Translations under genes and position numbers: made by a program
Part shown: piece after piece, positions 55,186 through 64,000 of the stretch
Position numbering within the stretch: the stretch's first letter is position 1
How the letters are laid out: the number at the start of each line of letters is the position of its first letter
The notes under the pieces: model-generated
Databases searched by the model: none
What the model saw: the letters and a program-made list of their open reading frames with translations, nothing else
What the model was told of the DNA's origin: nothing
Assembly: GCA_025041175.1 (NCBI GenBank)
Contig: JAKCFJ010000006.1
Location: 62,001 to 126,000, forward strand
Source of the DNA: Halobacteriales archaeon YIM A00010
Lineage (GTDB): Archaea; Halobacteriota; Halobacteria; Halobacteriales; Haloarculaceae
Direction of reading: 5' to 3'
DNA: 64,000 nucleotides

Positions 55186-55287
55186 ATACAGGGATCTTAT
55201 TCCATTCTAAATAAGCTATTTCTCTATTTTAATTATGTATATGAATATATAGAAAAACTCAATGCAAAGCATATAGGATTGAGGTGT

Positions 55288-57117
55288 ATGTCCGGTATCG
55301 TAGCGATAGTCGATAGAGGTAGACACGTTTCATCCGATCTGCTGCGAGATCTCTTAGATACTATGGATTATCGAGGCCACGATGGACAAGACAGTGTTAC
55401 TGATGGACATATAGGATTTGGCCATCAACACTTCTACACGACTCCTGAAGCGGTGGGTGAACGACAACCACTTGTTGATGATGGATATGCCCTAACGTTC
55501 GACGGACGGATCGATAATCGTAGAGAGATAATCCACACATTGGAGTCACTAAGTGGGGAGGAGTCCGATGCGAGAATCATTATAGAATTGTACAAAGAAC
55601 ATGATGGCTGTAGCTTTTTGACTGATCTCGTCGGGGCTTATGCATTTGCACTCTACGATAGCTATAACGAGAAAGTGATACTAGCGCGGGATAAAGTCGG
55701 AATTCGGCAACTATATTATTCAGTTATTGATAACGAAATCATTGCTGCTTCCGATATCAAATCAATACTTCGCCATCCATCGGTGGAGATCCGTATCAAT
55801 GAAGGACTACTCGCAGAGCATTTATTCGATAGTGTTTCAACGATAGGAGAAACCTTCTATGAGGGTATCCAGTATACCATACCAGGGACATATGTAACCA
55901 TCACGCAAGATGGGATCACACACAATCGGTACTGGGACCCTTCCGAACTAGAGGGAACGCTTAGTGGTGATAGCGAGCAGTTGGTGGAGATATTCCTAAA
56001 TAAGCTTGAAAGAGCAACCAAGTGCAGGCTGAGAACCAGAACAAATCCGGGGGTGATGATGAGCGGCGGTCTCGACTCAACCGCGATCGTGGCTGCGATA
56101 GACCGACTCGGGATTGATACAGTACCTACGTTCACTCACATCTATACTGAAGATATTGGCGATTGGGATGGTGAGGTAAAACGGATCGCAGAGATGGAAG
56201 AGCGGTTCGGAATACACAATGAGAAGCTGGTGATAGATGATGAGACAGTGCTGAAAACGCCGGAGATATACAGTACCCCGTTAGTGGAGGGTCCAATCAT
56301 CACCCCGACTCAAGCGATCACAGAGTCATTGTATGACCGAGCGAAACAATGGAACTGTACCGTCTTGCTCACTGGGAGAGGAGGAAATCGATTTGATGGG
56401 AGTCGGTTCACATACGCTGATTTGTTCTTAAATCGAAAGTATAGAACATGGCTGGCTCATGGGCGAGCAGACGATCTCTCATTGGCACAATTGGCGCTGT
56501 GGTATACTATGGCACCAATTTTACTGAATAAAATCACTAGCATTCATAATATTCATCGTGCGAATGGAGAAAAAGATCACGAGTCTATATACACCGAATC
56601 ATTCATCGAACAAGCCCAGATACGTGAGAGAGCCAATGACAACGGTGATGGCGTTACGTTTCACAGCATAGAAAAGCAGCTAGCATACAATAACCACCAT
56701 TATTCTAATAAAAACTTCTGGATTGCGATTAGCAGACAGACGGCACTCAATAAGGGAATCCAACTTAGATATCCATTGTTGGATTCCCGCATCGTAGAAT
56801 TCTTCTACGCGATCCCGTCAGAAATGTGGGCACAGAAAGGAGTGAAGAAGAACCTATTCCGGTCAGCATTTGGAGATATACTTCCAGAACGAGTCATTTC
56901 CCAAGAATCGAATACCGATGTCAATTTTGACGCTATGATCCATAATGATGAACAATTAATAGGTATGTTAAGGAATTCGTCCAACCTTGTGAATAACGGA
57001 GTAATATCCCCCGCAAATCTTGAACAGGAAATAGATGCATATAGGAATGAGGATCGATCAGTGATGGATATCTGGAAACTAGCATCTATCGAGATGTGGC
57101 TCGACACCGTAGTCTAA
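55288..57117 (+). CDS. Asparagine-synthetase-like amide synthetase lacking Cys2 (copy 1)
   Basis: 609 residues from ATG 55288 (MSGIVAIVDR); an upstream ATG at 55162 would add AT-rich, unlike sequence. The N-terminal Ntn/glutaminase-like domain (about 1-205) keeps the AsnB pattern, YRGHDGQDSVTDGHIG and FDGRIDNRREI, but position 2 is Ser instead of the Cys nucleophile. The C-terminal domain has the ATP PP-loop VMMSGGLDSTAIV (S259-S264). Loss of Cys2 means that it cannot take ammonia from glutamine. The related lasso-peptide cyclases and beta-lactam synthetases likewise form amides within a substrate after adenylation. It heads an AT-rich row with the S9 peptidase and a second copy. Confidence 0.85.
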   Translation: MSGIVAIVDRGRHVSSDLLRDLLDTMDYRGHDGQDSVTDGHIGFGHQHFYTTPEAVGERQPLVDDGYALTFDGRIDNRREIIHTLESLSGEESDARIIIELYKEHDGCSFLTDLVGAYAFALYDSYNEKVILARDKVGIRQLYYSVIDNEIIAASDIKSILRHPSVEIRINEGLLAEHLFDSVSTIGETFYEGIQYTIPGTYVTITQDGITHNRYWDPSELEGTLSGDSEQLVEIFLNKLERATKCRLRTRTNPGVMMSGGLDSTAIVAAIDRLGIDTVPTFTHIYTEDIGDWDGEVKRIAEMEERFGIHNEKLVIDDETVLKTPEIYSTPLVEGPIITPTQAITESLYDRAKQWNCTVLLTGRGGNRFDGSRFTYADLFLNRKYRTWLAHGRADDLSLAQLALWYTMAPILLNKITSIHNIHRANGEKDHESIYTESFIEQAQIRERANDNGDGVTFHSIEKQLAYNNHHYSNKNFWIAISRQTALNKGIQLRYPLLDSRIVEFFYAIPSEMWAQKGVKKNLFRSAFGDILPERVISQESNTDVNFDAMIHNDEQLIGMLRNSSNLVNNGVISPANLEQEIDAYRNEDRSVMDIWKLASIEMWLDTVV

Positions 57118-57230
57118 GCATTACTGCCAATAACCATCGAAAACAGTCGGTATCTGTTTTTCGTGTGTATTTTACTACTAACTAGTTTATTTTCGATATA
57201 TTTATTTGTGGGTGCAATATACCCTATCGT

Positions 57231-59006
57231 ATGAATCTAGAGCGCTTTTTCAACGAGTTATTCTCTCTCCCAGAGACAGTCGATTTTCGTGTCTCACCCA
57301 ACGGCAAGACTGTCGCATTCCGTGAGACAGGATCAAAAGGTGGTCGGATCTGTCTGTGGTCGCTAACTGAAGACGCAGTCCAGACCACGTCGCCGTGGTA
57401 CGAAGGGGGACTACAGTATAAGATATCGTGGTGTCCGCAGGGGCAACGGGTTTATTACTACGTAGAAGATGAGCACGGCCCCGATATTTATGCGCTCGCA
57501 CCTAGTGGCGACGTTACTACGATTGTCGCTGATGATGCTCACCACTATCTCGCGGACCTTCATCCATCCGGTGAGTGGCTCCTATACAGTTCGTCAGCTA
57601 CAGATCACCTTCAAAAAAAGAACATCAAGACCGACACAGCAGAGGCGTGGGGTCCCTCTGATTTCTCCGACCCATCCATTGTCGCCCGTTTTGACCATAC
57701 TGGTGAGCGTATCCTCATCATGCGAAATCCGACAGATGATCTTCAGAATCAGGATCTGTTCATCCACTCAAGCGATGGTACCGAGCAAAGAAGGGTACCG
57801 GTAACCGATACTGGAGACCGATCGTTCGGGACGGGGTGGCATCCCGAGGGTGATCGAATTCTTATGACATCCAATACAGAAAAACGGCCGGGAATCTTCG
57901 ATCTCCGGACAAACGAGATTGACTGGTTCGGTGCACAGGGATCACGGGAATATCCACTTGGGTTTTTCCCGAGCGGGACAGCATTTGCGACGATCAACAC
58001 AAGCGATAACCCCGTTGTTTATGAAATGGATGGAACCCGCCATGTGCTCACACCAGACACGGGCTGTTACGAAATCATCTATACGGCTCGTCGAGATATT
58101 TTCTTTCCGGAGGATGCCTTACTCCTCACACAAAGTGCAACGGATTACCCACCAGCTCCTGTACGCTATGATCATGAATCTAAGGGCGTACAACCGTTGT
58201 TTGACTATCCGATCTCGGACAGTGCTTGCAACCGACTAACAGCCGCTGAGACGGTCTCGATCCCTGTCTCGGAGGGCACAGTTCCAGGACTGCTCTACCC
58301 CAACTCCGAGCCCGGACCAGGAATCGTGCTTATCTATGGTGATTCCTCTGGAGATATTGCACAGTCATTTGACCGGCAGGCTCAGGCGTTTGCCGCCACA
58401 GGATATACAGTGCTCAGAGCTGCTACGCGTGGTAACCGGTTCACAACCCAAGAACACGACGATTTCGCTGCCGCCGGGCGTTGGCTCGCTGAGCAACCAA
58501 GTGTACAGCATGAACAGGTCGGCGTCTTCGGCCACTCTCACGGAGCGCATAACGTCCTAATGCAGTTGATCAACTATCCCGACGTCTGGGATGCAGGCAT
58601 TGCATGGAACGGCGTGGCCGATCTTCACGAGTTTCGTGAACACCCCGATGCGGCCGAAGCGTATTGGCGACCACTCGGTGATCCAGAGACGAATCAGGAG
58701 CGATGGCAAGCCAATAATCCTATTGATCGGATTGAGGAGCTCAGAGCGCCGCTACTGCTATATTACGGGACAGAAGATACGGAGCGGGTTACGACGGGAC
58801 GCAATTTCCGCGATGAACTCATAGCCTCTGGTTGGACCGAAGGGCCAGAGGGTAGTTTCGAGTATGTAGAAGGCGAAGGCGAAGGCCACTATGACGAGAC
58901 ACCGTCTCGACAGGCTGATCGATGGACGCTCTTTGTCGAATTTATCAACCGACGATTGGCAGATCAGTCCAATCTACAGGACGATACATATTCTCACAAC
59001 CGATAA
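57231..59006 (+). CDS. S9-family (prolyl oligopeptidase-like) serine peptidase
   Basis: 591 residues. The N-terminal beta-propeller (about 15-340) shows repeats such as PNGKTVAFRE, PQGQRVYYYVED and HPSGEWLLYSS. The alpha/beta-hydrolase domain carries the catalytic triad S436 in VFGHSHGAH, D516 in YYGTEDTERV and H553 in GEGHYD. No signal peptide, so cytoplasmic. It sits between two asparagine-synthetase-like genes in the same direction, with gaps of 113 and 67 bp. S9 enzymes with a propeller include lasso-peptide isopeptidases (AtxE2), which are encoded beside the cyclase. It could equally be an ordinary oligopeptidase. Confidence 0.88.
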   Translation: MNLERFFNELFSLPETVDFRVSPNGKTVAFRETGSKGGRICLWSLTEDAVQTTSPWYEGGLQYKISWCPQGQRVYYYVEDEHGPDIYALAPSGDVTTIVADDAHHYLADLHPSGEWLLYSSSATDHLQKKNIKTDTAEAWGPSDFSDPSIVARFDHTGERILIMRNPTDDLQNQDLFIHSSDGTEQRRVPVTDTGDRSFGTGWHPEGDRILMTSNTEKRPGIFDLRTNEIDWFGAQGSREYPLGFFPSGTAFATINTSDNPVVYEMDGTRHVLTPDTGCYEIIYTARRDIFFPEDALLLTQSATDYPPAPVRYDHESKGVQPLFDYPISDSACNRLTAAETVSIPVSEGTVPGLLYPNSEPGPGIVLIYGDSSGDIAQSFDRQAQAFAATGYTVLRAATRGNRFTTQEHDDFAAAGRWLAEQPSVQHEQVGVFGHSHGAHNVLMQLINYPDVWDAGIAWNGVADLHEFREHPDAAEAYWRPLGDPETNQERWQANNPIDRIEELRAPLLLYYGTEDTERVTTGRNFRDELIASGWTEGPEGSFEYVEGEGEGHYDETPSRQADRWTLFVEFINRRLADQSNLQDDTYSHNR

Positions 59007-59073
59007 AACCACCCATTCAAGTGAAGAATAAACATGAATTGCATTTAATATTGATGATGTATTATGCAATAGT

Positions 59074-60891
59074 ATGTCGGGTATCGTTGCGATGTTCGAT
59101 AGGGAGGAATATGTCTCAGATGACCTGATACATAGTTTATTAGATTCGATTGATTACCGAGGGCACGACGGTAGAGGAAGTATCACAAAGGGCCATATTG
59201 GCCTTGGACATCAGCATTTCTATACGACCCCCGAAGTGGTTGGCGAAGACCAGCCAATTGGTGGGAATGGATACCTACTAACCTTCGATGGGCGTATTGA
59301 TAACCGGTCTACCCTCAAAGACAGCTATTCGTTTATCACTACATCGCAGACAGATGCTCAGATATTCTTGCAGATGTGCGCCAAGATGTCTGTTGATACA
59401 GCTCTTCAGAAGATCGTCGGCGCGTTTGATTTTGCTCTGTGGGACCAAAACGATTTGAAGCTCATTGTTGGACGAGATAAAACGGGTATTCGACGGCTGT
59501 ATTACTCTGATCAGGAGGACTTTTTTGTGGCATCCACCTCGATTGAACCACTACTACAACATGAGCGCGTTGTAGAGCAGGTGAATGAAGAGAAGTTGTG
59601 TAGGTTTTTGACGAAGACGCTTAAGACAAACTCCTGTGAGACGTTTTATAGTGGAATTTCTTATTTAAAGCCAGGGGCCTACCTCACTGTTACTCATGAG
59701 GGAGTAGATCAGCACCGGTATTGGGACCCATCCGATTTGGAAGGGACGCTCACTGTGGATCGAGAGCAGGTCGAAGACATGTTTCGAAAACGTCTTGCAG
59801 CAGCCATTCGCAGTAGATTGCGGACGCGCTCTCCACCTGGTGTGATGATGAGTGGTGGTCTCGATTCCATCGCAATAGCCCGTGTGAGCCAGAAATACCT
59901 TAAACGACCAGTACGGGCTTATTCTATCATATACGACGAGGATGACAGAGGAGAAATTCCCACAGAGTATGAACGGATACATCTAGTAAAGTCAAAATAT
60001 GATATTGATGTATTCGAAATGAATAGCGAAAAATCGTTTGACCACATATCTACCTTTGAAAAGCTAGCACGTGGAAGTCCCTGCTATCCCGAATCAGCTT
60101 ACAACAGTCAGAGATTATTTAAAAAAGCATATGAACGAGGTGATCAGGTTCTTCTTACGGGGTACGGAGGGAACTTCTGGGAAGGAAATAGATTATACTA
60201 CCCGGATCTGCTTAAACGCAAGAGGTTTTTGAGGCTTCTTTCCTCAATGCAGTCCGATTCGGAGCAGATACGTCATCTTCTAAAGATAGCACTTATATTC
60301 AATATTTTCAGAGGACAGTCAGAGCCATTCATAGATAGCTCAAATATTATACAGTGGTCCGGATGGGGGGACAGATGTATTAATATCCTCGAAGATACAA
60401 CTCCATATCCGCAAGACAAAGCAGACTCATTCACGCGTTTAGAGCTTCGAAGCGTGTATCATATGTATCGAGACCAATTTATGCGAACTGCATTTTCGAA
60501 TATCGAAGATTTAGCCATTCAGCACAAGATCGAACGTAGACATCCACTGCTAGATTCACGAGTGGTAGAACTGTTGTTCTCCATGCCGATCGGGAATCTA
60601 TTTGATGGAAGATATAAGAGCGTTTTTCGAGATTCATTGGAAGGTGTTCTTCCAGAGCCAATCCTACAAATAGAACCAGACTGGGGAATCGAATCGCGGA
60701 CAAAGAGGGATGATAGGAAGATATTCGAGTTCACAGTATCATATCTATCGAACTCAGAACTAGAGCGGCGAAATATCTTGAATAATAAAACACTTTCTAA
60801 GGGAATACACGGATATTTTAAAGATAATAAGTATGGGCTGTCATTATGGAGGTTGCTCATAGCGGAAGCATGGTTAAAAAACGTTGATTAA
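59074..60891 (+). CDS. Asparagine-synthetase-like amide synthetase lacking Cys2 (copy 2)
   Basis: 605 residues, homologous along its length to the protein at 55288. The N-terminal domain opens MSGIVAMFDREEYVSDDL, again with Ser at position 2, then YRGHDGRGSITKGHIGLGHQ and FDGRIDNRSTL. The PP-loop is VMMSGGLDSIAIA (S260-S265). The C-terminal part differs most (for example HPLLDSRVVELLFSMP compared with YPLLDSRIVEFFYAIP). Two related synthetases flanking one peptidase suggest related substrates or a two-step assembly. Codon use is AT-rich as in copy 1. Confidence 0.85.
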   Translation: MSGIVAMFDREEYVSDDLIHSLLDSIDYRGHDGRGSITKGHIGLGHQHFYTTPEVVGEDQPIGGNGYLLTFDGRIDNRSTLKDSYSFITTSQTDAQIFLQMCAKMSVDTALQKIVGAFDFALWDQNDLKLIVGRDKTGIRRLYYSDQEDFFVASTSIEPLLQHERVVEQVNEEKLCRFLTKTLKTNSCETFYSGISYLKPGAYLTVTHEGVDQHRYWDPSDLEGTLTVDREQVEDMFRKRLAAAIRSRLRTRSPPGVMMSGGLDSIAIARVSQKYLKRPVRAYSIIYDEDDRGEIPTEYERIHLVKSKYDIDVFEMNSEKSFDHISTFEKLARGSPCYPESAYNSQRLFKKAYERGDQVLLTGYGGNFWEGNRLYYPDLLKRKRFLRLLSSMQSDSEQIRHLLKIALIFNIFRGQSEPFIDSSNIIQWSGWGDRCINILEDTTPYPQDKADSFTRLELRSVYHMYRDQFMRTAFSNIEDLAIQHKIERRHPLLDSRVVELLFSMPIGNLFDGRYKSVFRDSLEGVLPEPILQIEPDWGIESRTKRDDRKIFEFTVSYLSNSELERRNILNNKTLSKGIHGYFKDNKYGLSLWRLLIAEAWLKNVD

Positions 60892-61131
60892 TCTAAATAT
60901 AGTCGAGATAATCTTCGCATTTTTCCACACTATATCATGCCCGTATTGGATGATTTTATATACAATGATTGAATGAGTTAAGCATGTGGTGTGGAAGAAA
61001 TGACTAAAGGTGATTCAGGAACAGATAGCGAAGACGCGGATAGTAATGTGGACTACGACAGTGTCGACGTGATGCAGACCCGAACGCTAACGCTGTTGCG
61101 TCGGTGGGTAAGCCAAAAAGTACCTTAACAA

Positions 61132-61599
61132 ACCAGCGTCTTCTACAACCCCACTCTGTGGGCTTTCGCAAGCTACAACCTCACACGGCGGGGCCAGCGC
61201 GAGATCGACGCCGATATCCATATCGACGTTCGGGAGATTCACGAACACTTCGCTCCTGGTTCGTTCGACTCGGCAGTTCTTGATCCGTCGTTCGATCCTG
61301 GCCGAGCTGCAAAACTGTATGAGGGGTGGCACGGACAGGAATACTGCAACGCCCGTGATGCTGTTGGTTCGCTGGTCCGTCGGGGCGGAACGGTCGTCGA
61401 ACTCGGCTGGAACAGCTACAGCCTTGGCGACAAGGGATGGGAAACGGCCACCTGGTACGTCTATCCACAGGCGTCATTCAAGAGCGATGTCCACCTCACA
61501 GTCGATCAACGAATAACCAGACTTCACTCGGAGAGGTGGCCCATGCCTGACGGTTGTCGCGACGAATCCGACATGGGGATTCGTCTATTCAAAGAATGA
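61132..61599 (+). pseudogene. Remnant of a DNA methyltransferase-like gene
   Basis: An open frame without a start reads NLTRRGQREIDADIHIDVRE, FAPGSFDSAVLDPSFDPGRA, VRRGGTVVELGWNSYSLGDKG, and ends GIRLFKE before TGA at 61597. The order DPSF (a variant of motif IV DPPF/Y) followed by RRGGTVVELGW fits the second half of a small adenine methyltransferase. Upstream in the same phase is a possible 42-residue frame (ATG 61000, TAA 61126), so an in-frame stop also separates any N-terminus. The SAM-binding motif was not found. Confidence 0.5.
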
Positions 61600-61627
61600 A
61601 TCGGAGCAGTCCGTCACCCCTGACTGG

Positions 61628-61972
61628 ATGCGAGTCACAGGAAAGGACTATGCTGGATATTATCAAGAACAGCTGCTCTACAGGTGTGCCTCACAGGTTG
61701 GCTATCCTCCACATACGCTGCCGACTATCGTGTATGCGCCATTGGTGATTGATTGGTCCGGTGCAAAACTATCAAAAACCCTCCACGTTGAAGAGGATGC
61801 CTATGAATATCTACCATCGTACCTCATTAATTTCCGAGAGTTTAATAACACCCTTGGGGAAGACGGCATACAGATGTTGTACAACGAGACAAGGCGATGG
61901 ATGAACGAACCGTATCGGTTATTCAGAAACTATTCGGTCTATTACTTCATGGAGTTGTTTAACAATGAGTGA
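61628..61972 (+). CDS. Class I aminoacyl-tRNA-synthetase-like C-terminal fragment (KMSKS motif)
   Basis: 114 residues from ATG 61628. IVYAPLVIDWSGAKLSKTLH contains GAKLSKT, like the KMSKS/KLSKS ATP-binding loop of GluRS/GlnRS-type class I enzymes. RVTGKDYAGYYQEQLLYRCA before it and PYRLFRNYSVYYFMELF at the end look like a conserved family. The HIGH half is absent, and the frame continues upstream without a start into the methyltransferase remnant, so this may be a truncated gene. Its stop overlaps the ASCH gene by 8 bp, which suggests a conserved pair. Confidence 0.5.
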   Translation: MRVTGKDYAGYYQEQLLYRCASQVGYPPHTLPTIVYAPLVIDWSGAKLSKTLHVEEDAYEYLPSYLINFREFNNTLGEDGIQMLYNETRRWMNEPYRLFRNYSVYYFMELFNNE

Positions 61973-62372
61973 AATATTCATTAGTTTGAAACCGCGGTTT
62001 GCTACGATAATCGAGCAGCGTGAAAAGGACCACGAATTTCGCCAATACAAGCCCAAGCATCCGGTGACTAAATTGTGGACCTACGTTTCGGGAGATCAAT
62101 CCGAGCTCAGATACGTCCTCGAGGTCGACGAGCCGGTCGAATACCCAGATCCAGTCCCTGCAGGGGGGATTGGGAATGAGGAATTCAACGCTGGCAATAA
62201 AGAATCGACCTTCGCGTTCCCTATCACTCATCTTCACCGAATCGAGGACGAGCTACCCCTGTCCACGTTGAGAGACGAATTCGATTTTTACCCGCCGCAG
62301 AGATTTACATATGTTGGGCAGTATCCAGAGCTGGTAGAGCACGTAAGAGGGTCCACTGAGCAAATCTTCTAG
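61965..62372 (+). CDS. ASCH/PUA-like domain protein
   Basis: 135 residues. ASCH-like pattern: an initial strand (MSEIFISLKPRFATIIEQRE), a basic region KDHEFRQYKPKHPVTKLWTY, then LRYVLEVDEPVEYP and a closing strand (STFAFPITHLHRIEDELPLS). ASCH domains resemble PUA folds and bind RNA or modified nucleotides; some are ribonucleases. Translationally coupled with the synthetase-like gene upstream, which points to a nucleotide- or RNA-related task. Confidence 0.6.
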   Translation: MSEIFISLKPRFATIIEQREKDHEFRQYKPKHPVTKLWTYVSGDQSELRYVLEVDEPVEYPDPVPAGGIGNEEFNAGNKESTFAFPITHLHRIEDELPLSTLRDEFDFYPPQRFTYVGQYPELVEHVRGSTEQIF

Positions 62373-62497
62373 CACAGATAAGGACCAATGGTTGTATCGA
62401 ACTGATCATATCACATAACTCTTCAGTATTCACCTCTCGATCCATTTATCTCTAACAGGATATGCTGGCAATAGAGCTGATCGCCTGAACCCACTCC

Positions 62498-63940
62498 ATG
62501 ACGACTGACGACACTGATGCGGACGGCGGCGATGCATCGCTCCTGTTTGAAGAACAGCAAGACACGACGGACTGGCCGATACCCCGACTGTTTTGGGAGT
62601 ACGGACGTGACTACAGACCGCTCATTGCGGTCGCGCTGCTGGCATCGATCCTCGGGCCGATCGCAAGCCTGCTTCCCACATACCTGCTCAAGGTCGTGAT
62701 CGATGCGGTAATCCTCGATACCACGGGCTTTACGCTCCCACTCGTCCCGACCGACTGGTTTTCGACCACTCGATGGCGGCAGCTGTTGCTCTCGGTCGGA
62801 CTGATCGTCGGGGCAGCAGTAACGAGCACTGCTCTCGGGTGGGTTAGTAGCTGGGCGTGGGGCCGATTTGCCCAAACTGTCCAACACGTCGTGCGGACCG
62901 ACGCTTACGAGAAGATCCAGCGGCTCGGAATCGCCTTTTTCGATGATCAGCAGACCGGTCAGATCCTCAGTATCCTCAACGACGACGTGAACGAACTCAA
63001 CCGGCTGCTCGAACGGTTTCTAGATGATCTCCTTCGGATTGGAGCCCGGTTCATCGGCATCGCCGCGTTTCTGGTGTATCTGCACTGGCAGCTCGCGCTC
63101 CTCGCGTTGCTCCCAGTGCCGATACTGGCCGTGATGAGTCGGTGGTTCATTACGCAAATCCGGCCGAAGTACGACGACGTTCGCCAGCGGGTGGGTGTGC
63201 TCAACGCGCGGATCGAAAATAGCCTGAGCGGCATCACAGTCGTCAAGGCTTACACTGCAGAGCCGTTCGAGGCTCACCGCGTCGACGATGCGTCGAAACA
63301 ACTGCTCGATACCCGGTGGGACGTGATCACCACGCGCATCAGCTTCTTTCCCGCGATGAATATCGTCAACTGGCTCAGCTTCGGCGTGCTCGTGGTGATC
63401 GGCGGGCTGTGGATTCTCAACGGGCCGCCGTTGTTCTTCACCAAGCCGTTATCGGTCGGTACGCTCGTGGCGTTTCTCACCTATAATCGGCAGTTCACGG
63501 GACCGCTGATCCAAGCCGGGCATCTGGTCGATCTGTACCACGACGCTCGGGCCTCGGTGGTTCGCATTTTCGCGCTAAACGACTACGACATCGAGATCAA
63601 CGACCACGAGAACGCCCTCTCACCCGTCAACGTCGACGGTGCAGTCGCGTATGAAGACGTGACGTTTCGGTATGATGGCGATGATGAGCCAGCCGTCGAT
63701 GGGATCAGCTTTGAAGTCGAACCGGGGGCATTCGTCGGACTCGTTGGGCCGACCGGCTCGGGCAAAACGACCCTGACAAAGCTCCTCCCCCGATTCTATG
63801 ACCCAGACGAGGGAACGATCCGGCTCGAAAGTCCGGATACTATCGGCGCTGATTGCTGTTGGGGGCGAAAAGCTCAATCCGAGCGCAATCTGCGATCGAG
63901 CCGCGATCTCCCGAGACAGTTGGTACGACCACAAGGATGA
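62498..63940 (+). pseudogene. ABC exporter gene truncated in its nucleotide-binding domain
   Basis: The transmembrane part has helices at LIAVALLASILGPIASLLPT, LLLSVGLIVGAAVTSTALGW, FIGIAAFLVYLHWQLALLALL, WLSFGVLVVIGGLWIL and others. It is a type IV exporter with coupling-helix sequence RTDAYEKIQRLGIAFFDDQQTG. The nucleotide-binding domain has Walker A VGPTGSGKTTL and FYDPDEGTIRL. Native sequence then stops near 63826; the Q-loop, LSGGQ signature and Walker B are missing. The last 37 residues are out-of-frame translation of a regulator gene. The product cannot hydrolyse ATP by itself. Confidence 0.85.
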
Positions 63941-64000
63941 TCTGGAAACGTTTGGCGTGATCGAGAAGGTGGATCAAGCCGGGAATTCCCCGATGTACCG
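63831..64000 (+). CDS. Winged-helix regulator fragment fused after the ABC gene (continues beyond window)
   Basis: In a frame different from the exporter, from 63831, the DNA reads VRILSALIAVGGEKLNPSAI, CDRAAISRDSWYDHKDDL and FGVIEKVDQAGNSPMYR to the window edge. This is the winged-helix domain of a common haloarchaeal regulator type (SRDSWYDHKDDL is the recognition helix). Its start is not present, so it may be a fragment joined by the same recombination that truncated the exporter. Confidence 0.65.

Noticed and set aside
61000-61128. 42-residue frame downstream of the AsnB/S9/AsnB trio considered as a lasso precursor peptide
   Set aside because: It lacks the Thr at the penultimate leader position before a Gly/Ala/Ser core start, and no Asp/Glu ring acceptor at core position 7-9 can be placed. 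It is in phase with the methyltransferase remnant and is probably part of it.

Overview
The window is haloarchaeal DNA. Predicted proteins are strongly acidic, genes are packed with ATGA/GTGA overlaps, and archaeal TBP- and TFB-type transcription factors, halocyanin, Tat lipoproteins and PadR-type regulators are present. I see no rRNA, tRNA or CRISPR array. The many gene stubs, small inverted-repeat elements and changes in base composition indicate an accessory region, either a megaplasmid or a chromosomal island.

Region 1 (1-22.3 kb) is a type 5 BREX phage-defence locus, the type known from Halobacteria. On the minus strand are the helicase BrxHII (cut by the window edge) and the methyltransferase PglX. 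On the plus strand is one overlapping operon, brxA-brxC-brxB-brxC2-pglZ. Between the two halves sits a minus-strand pair, a PD-(D/E)XK nuclease-like protein and an N6-adenine methyltransferase, which looks like a nested restriction-modification unit. Next to it lies a short, stop-containing remnant of a second, divergent pglZ, preceded by a near-copy of the sequence found upstream of brxA. A divergent TBP paralogue and another PD-(D/E)XK protein follow pglZ.

Region 2 (22.4-37.3 kb) is a graveyard of mobile and broken genes. It holds an IS6-type insertion sequence and a 215-bp MITE with the same ends, which beheads an SMC-like ATPase gene. It also holds a halocyanin with a truncated tandem copy, a frameshifted lipoprotein, a shattered HEPN-domain gene, a CoiA-like nuclease, small DNA-binding proteins and a 385-bp foldback element.

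Region 3 (37.3-47.3 kb) starts with a minus-strand operon encoding a TIM-barrel/TGT-like protein, a protein with an ADP-ribosyltransferase (R/STS/ExE) signature and a small acidic protein. A secreted thermonuclease-like lipoprotein and an aminoglycoside-phosphotransferase-like kinase follow. Next come a five-gene overlapping operon (repeat protein, deacylase, PadR regulator, zinc ribbon, Gfo/Idh oxidoreductase) and a TFB paralogue with a zinc-ribbon partner.

Region 4 (47.3-54 kb) has a winged-helix regulator operon divergent from tfb across an intergenic region with TGTTCAGAACA palindromes. A 462-residue unknown protein, two convergent Nudix paralogues and a THEP1-type NTPase follow.

Region 5 (54-64 kb) is AT-richer. 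It carries a GT4 glycosyltransferase, then an asparagine-synthetase-like / S9-peptidase / asparagine-synthetase-like trio whose synthetases lack the Cys2 nucleophile. This recalls lasso-peptide cyclase plus isopeptidase pairs, although no precursor or B1/B2 protein was found. Downstream are a methyltransferase remnant, a KMSKS-bearing synthetase-like fragment with an ASCH partner, and an ABC exporter truncated by fusion to a helix-turn-helix gene.
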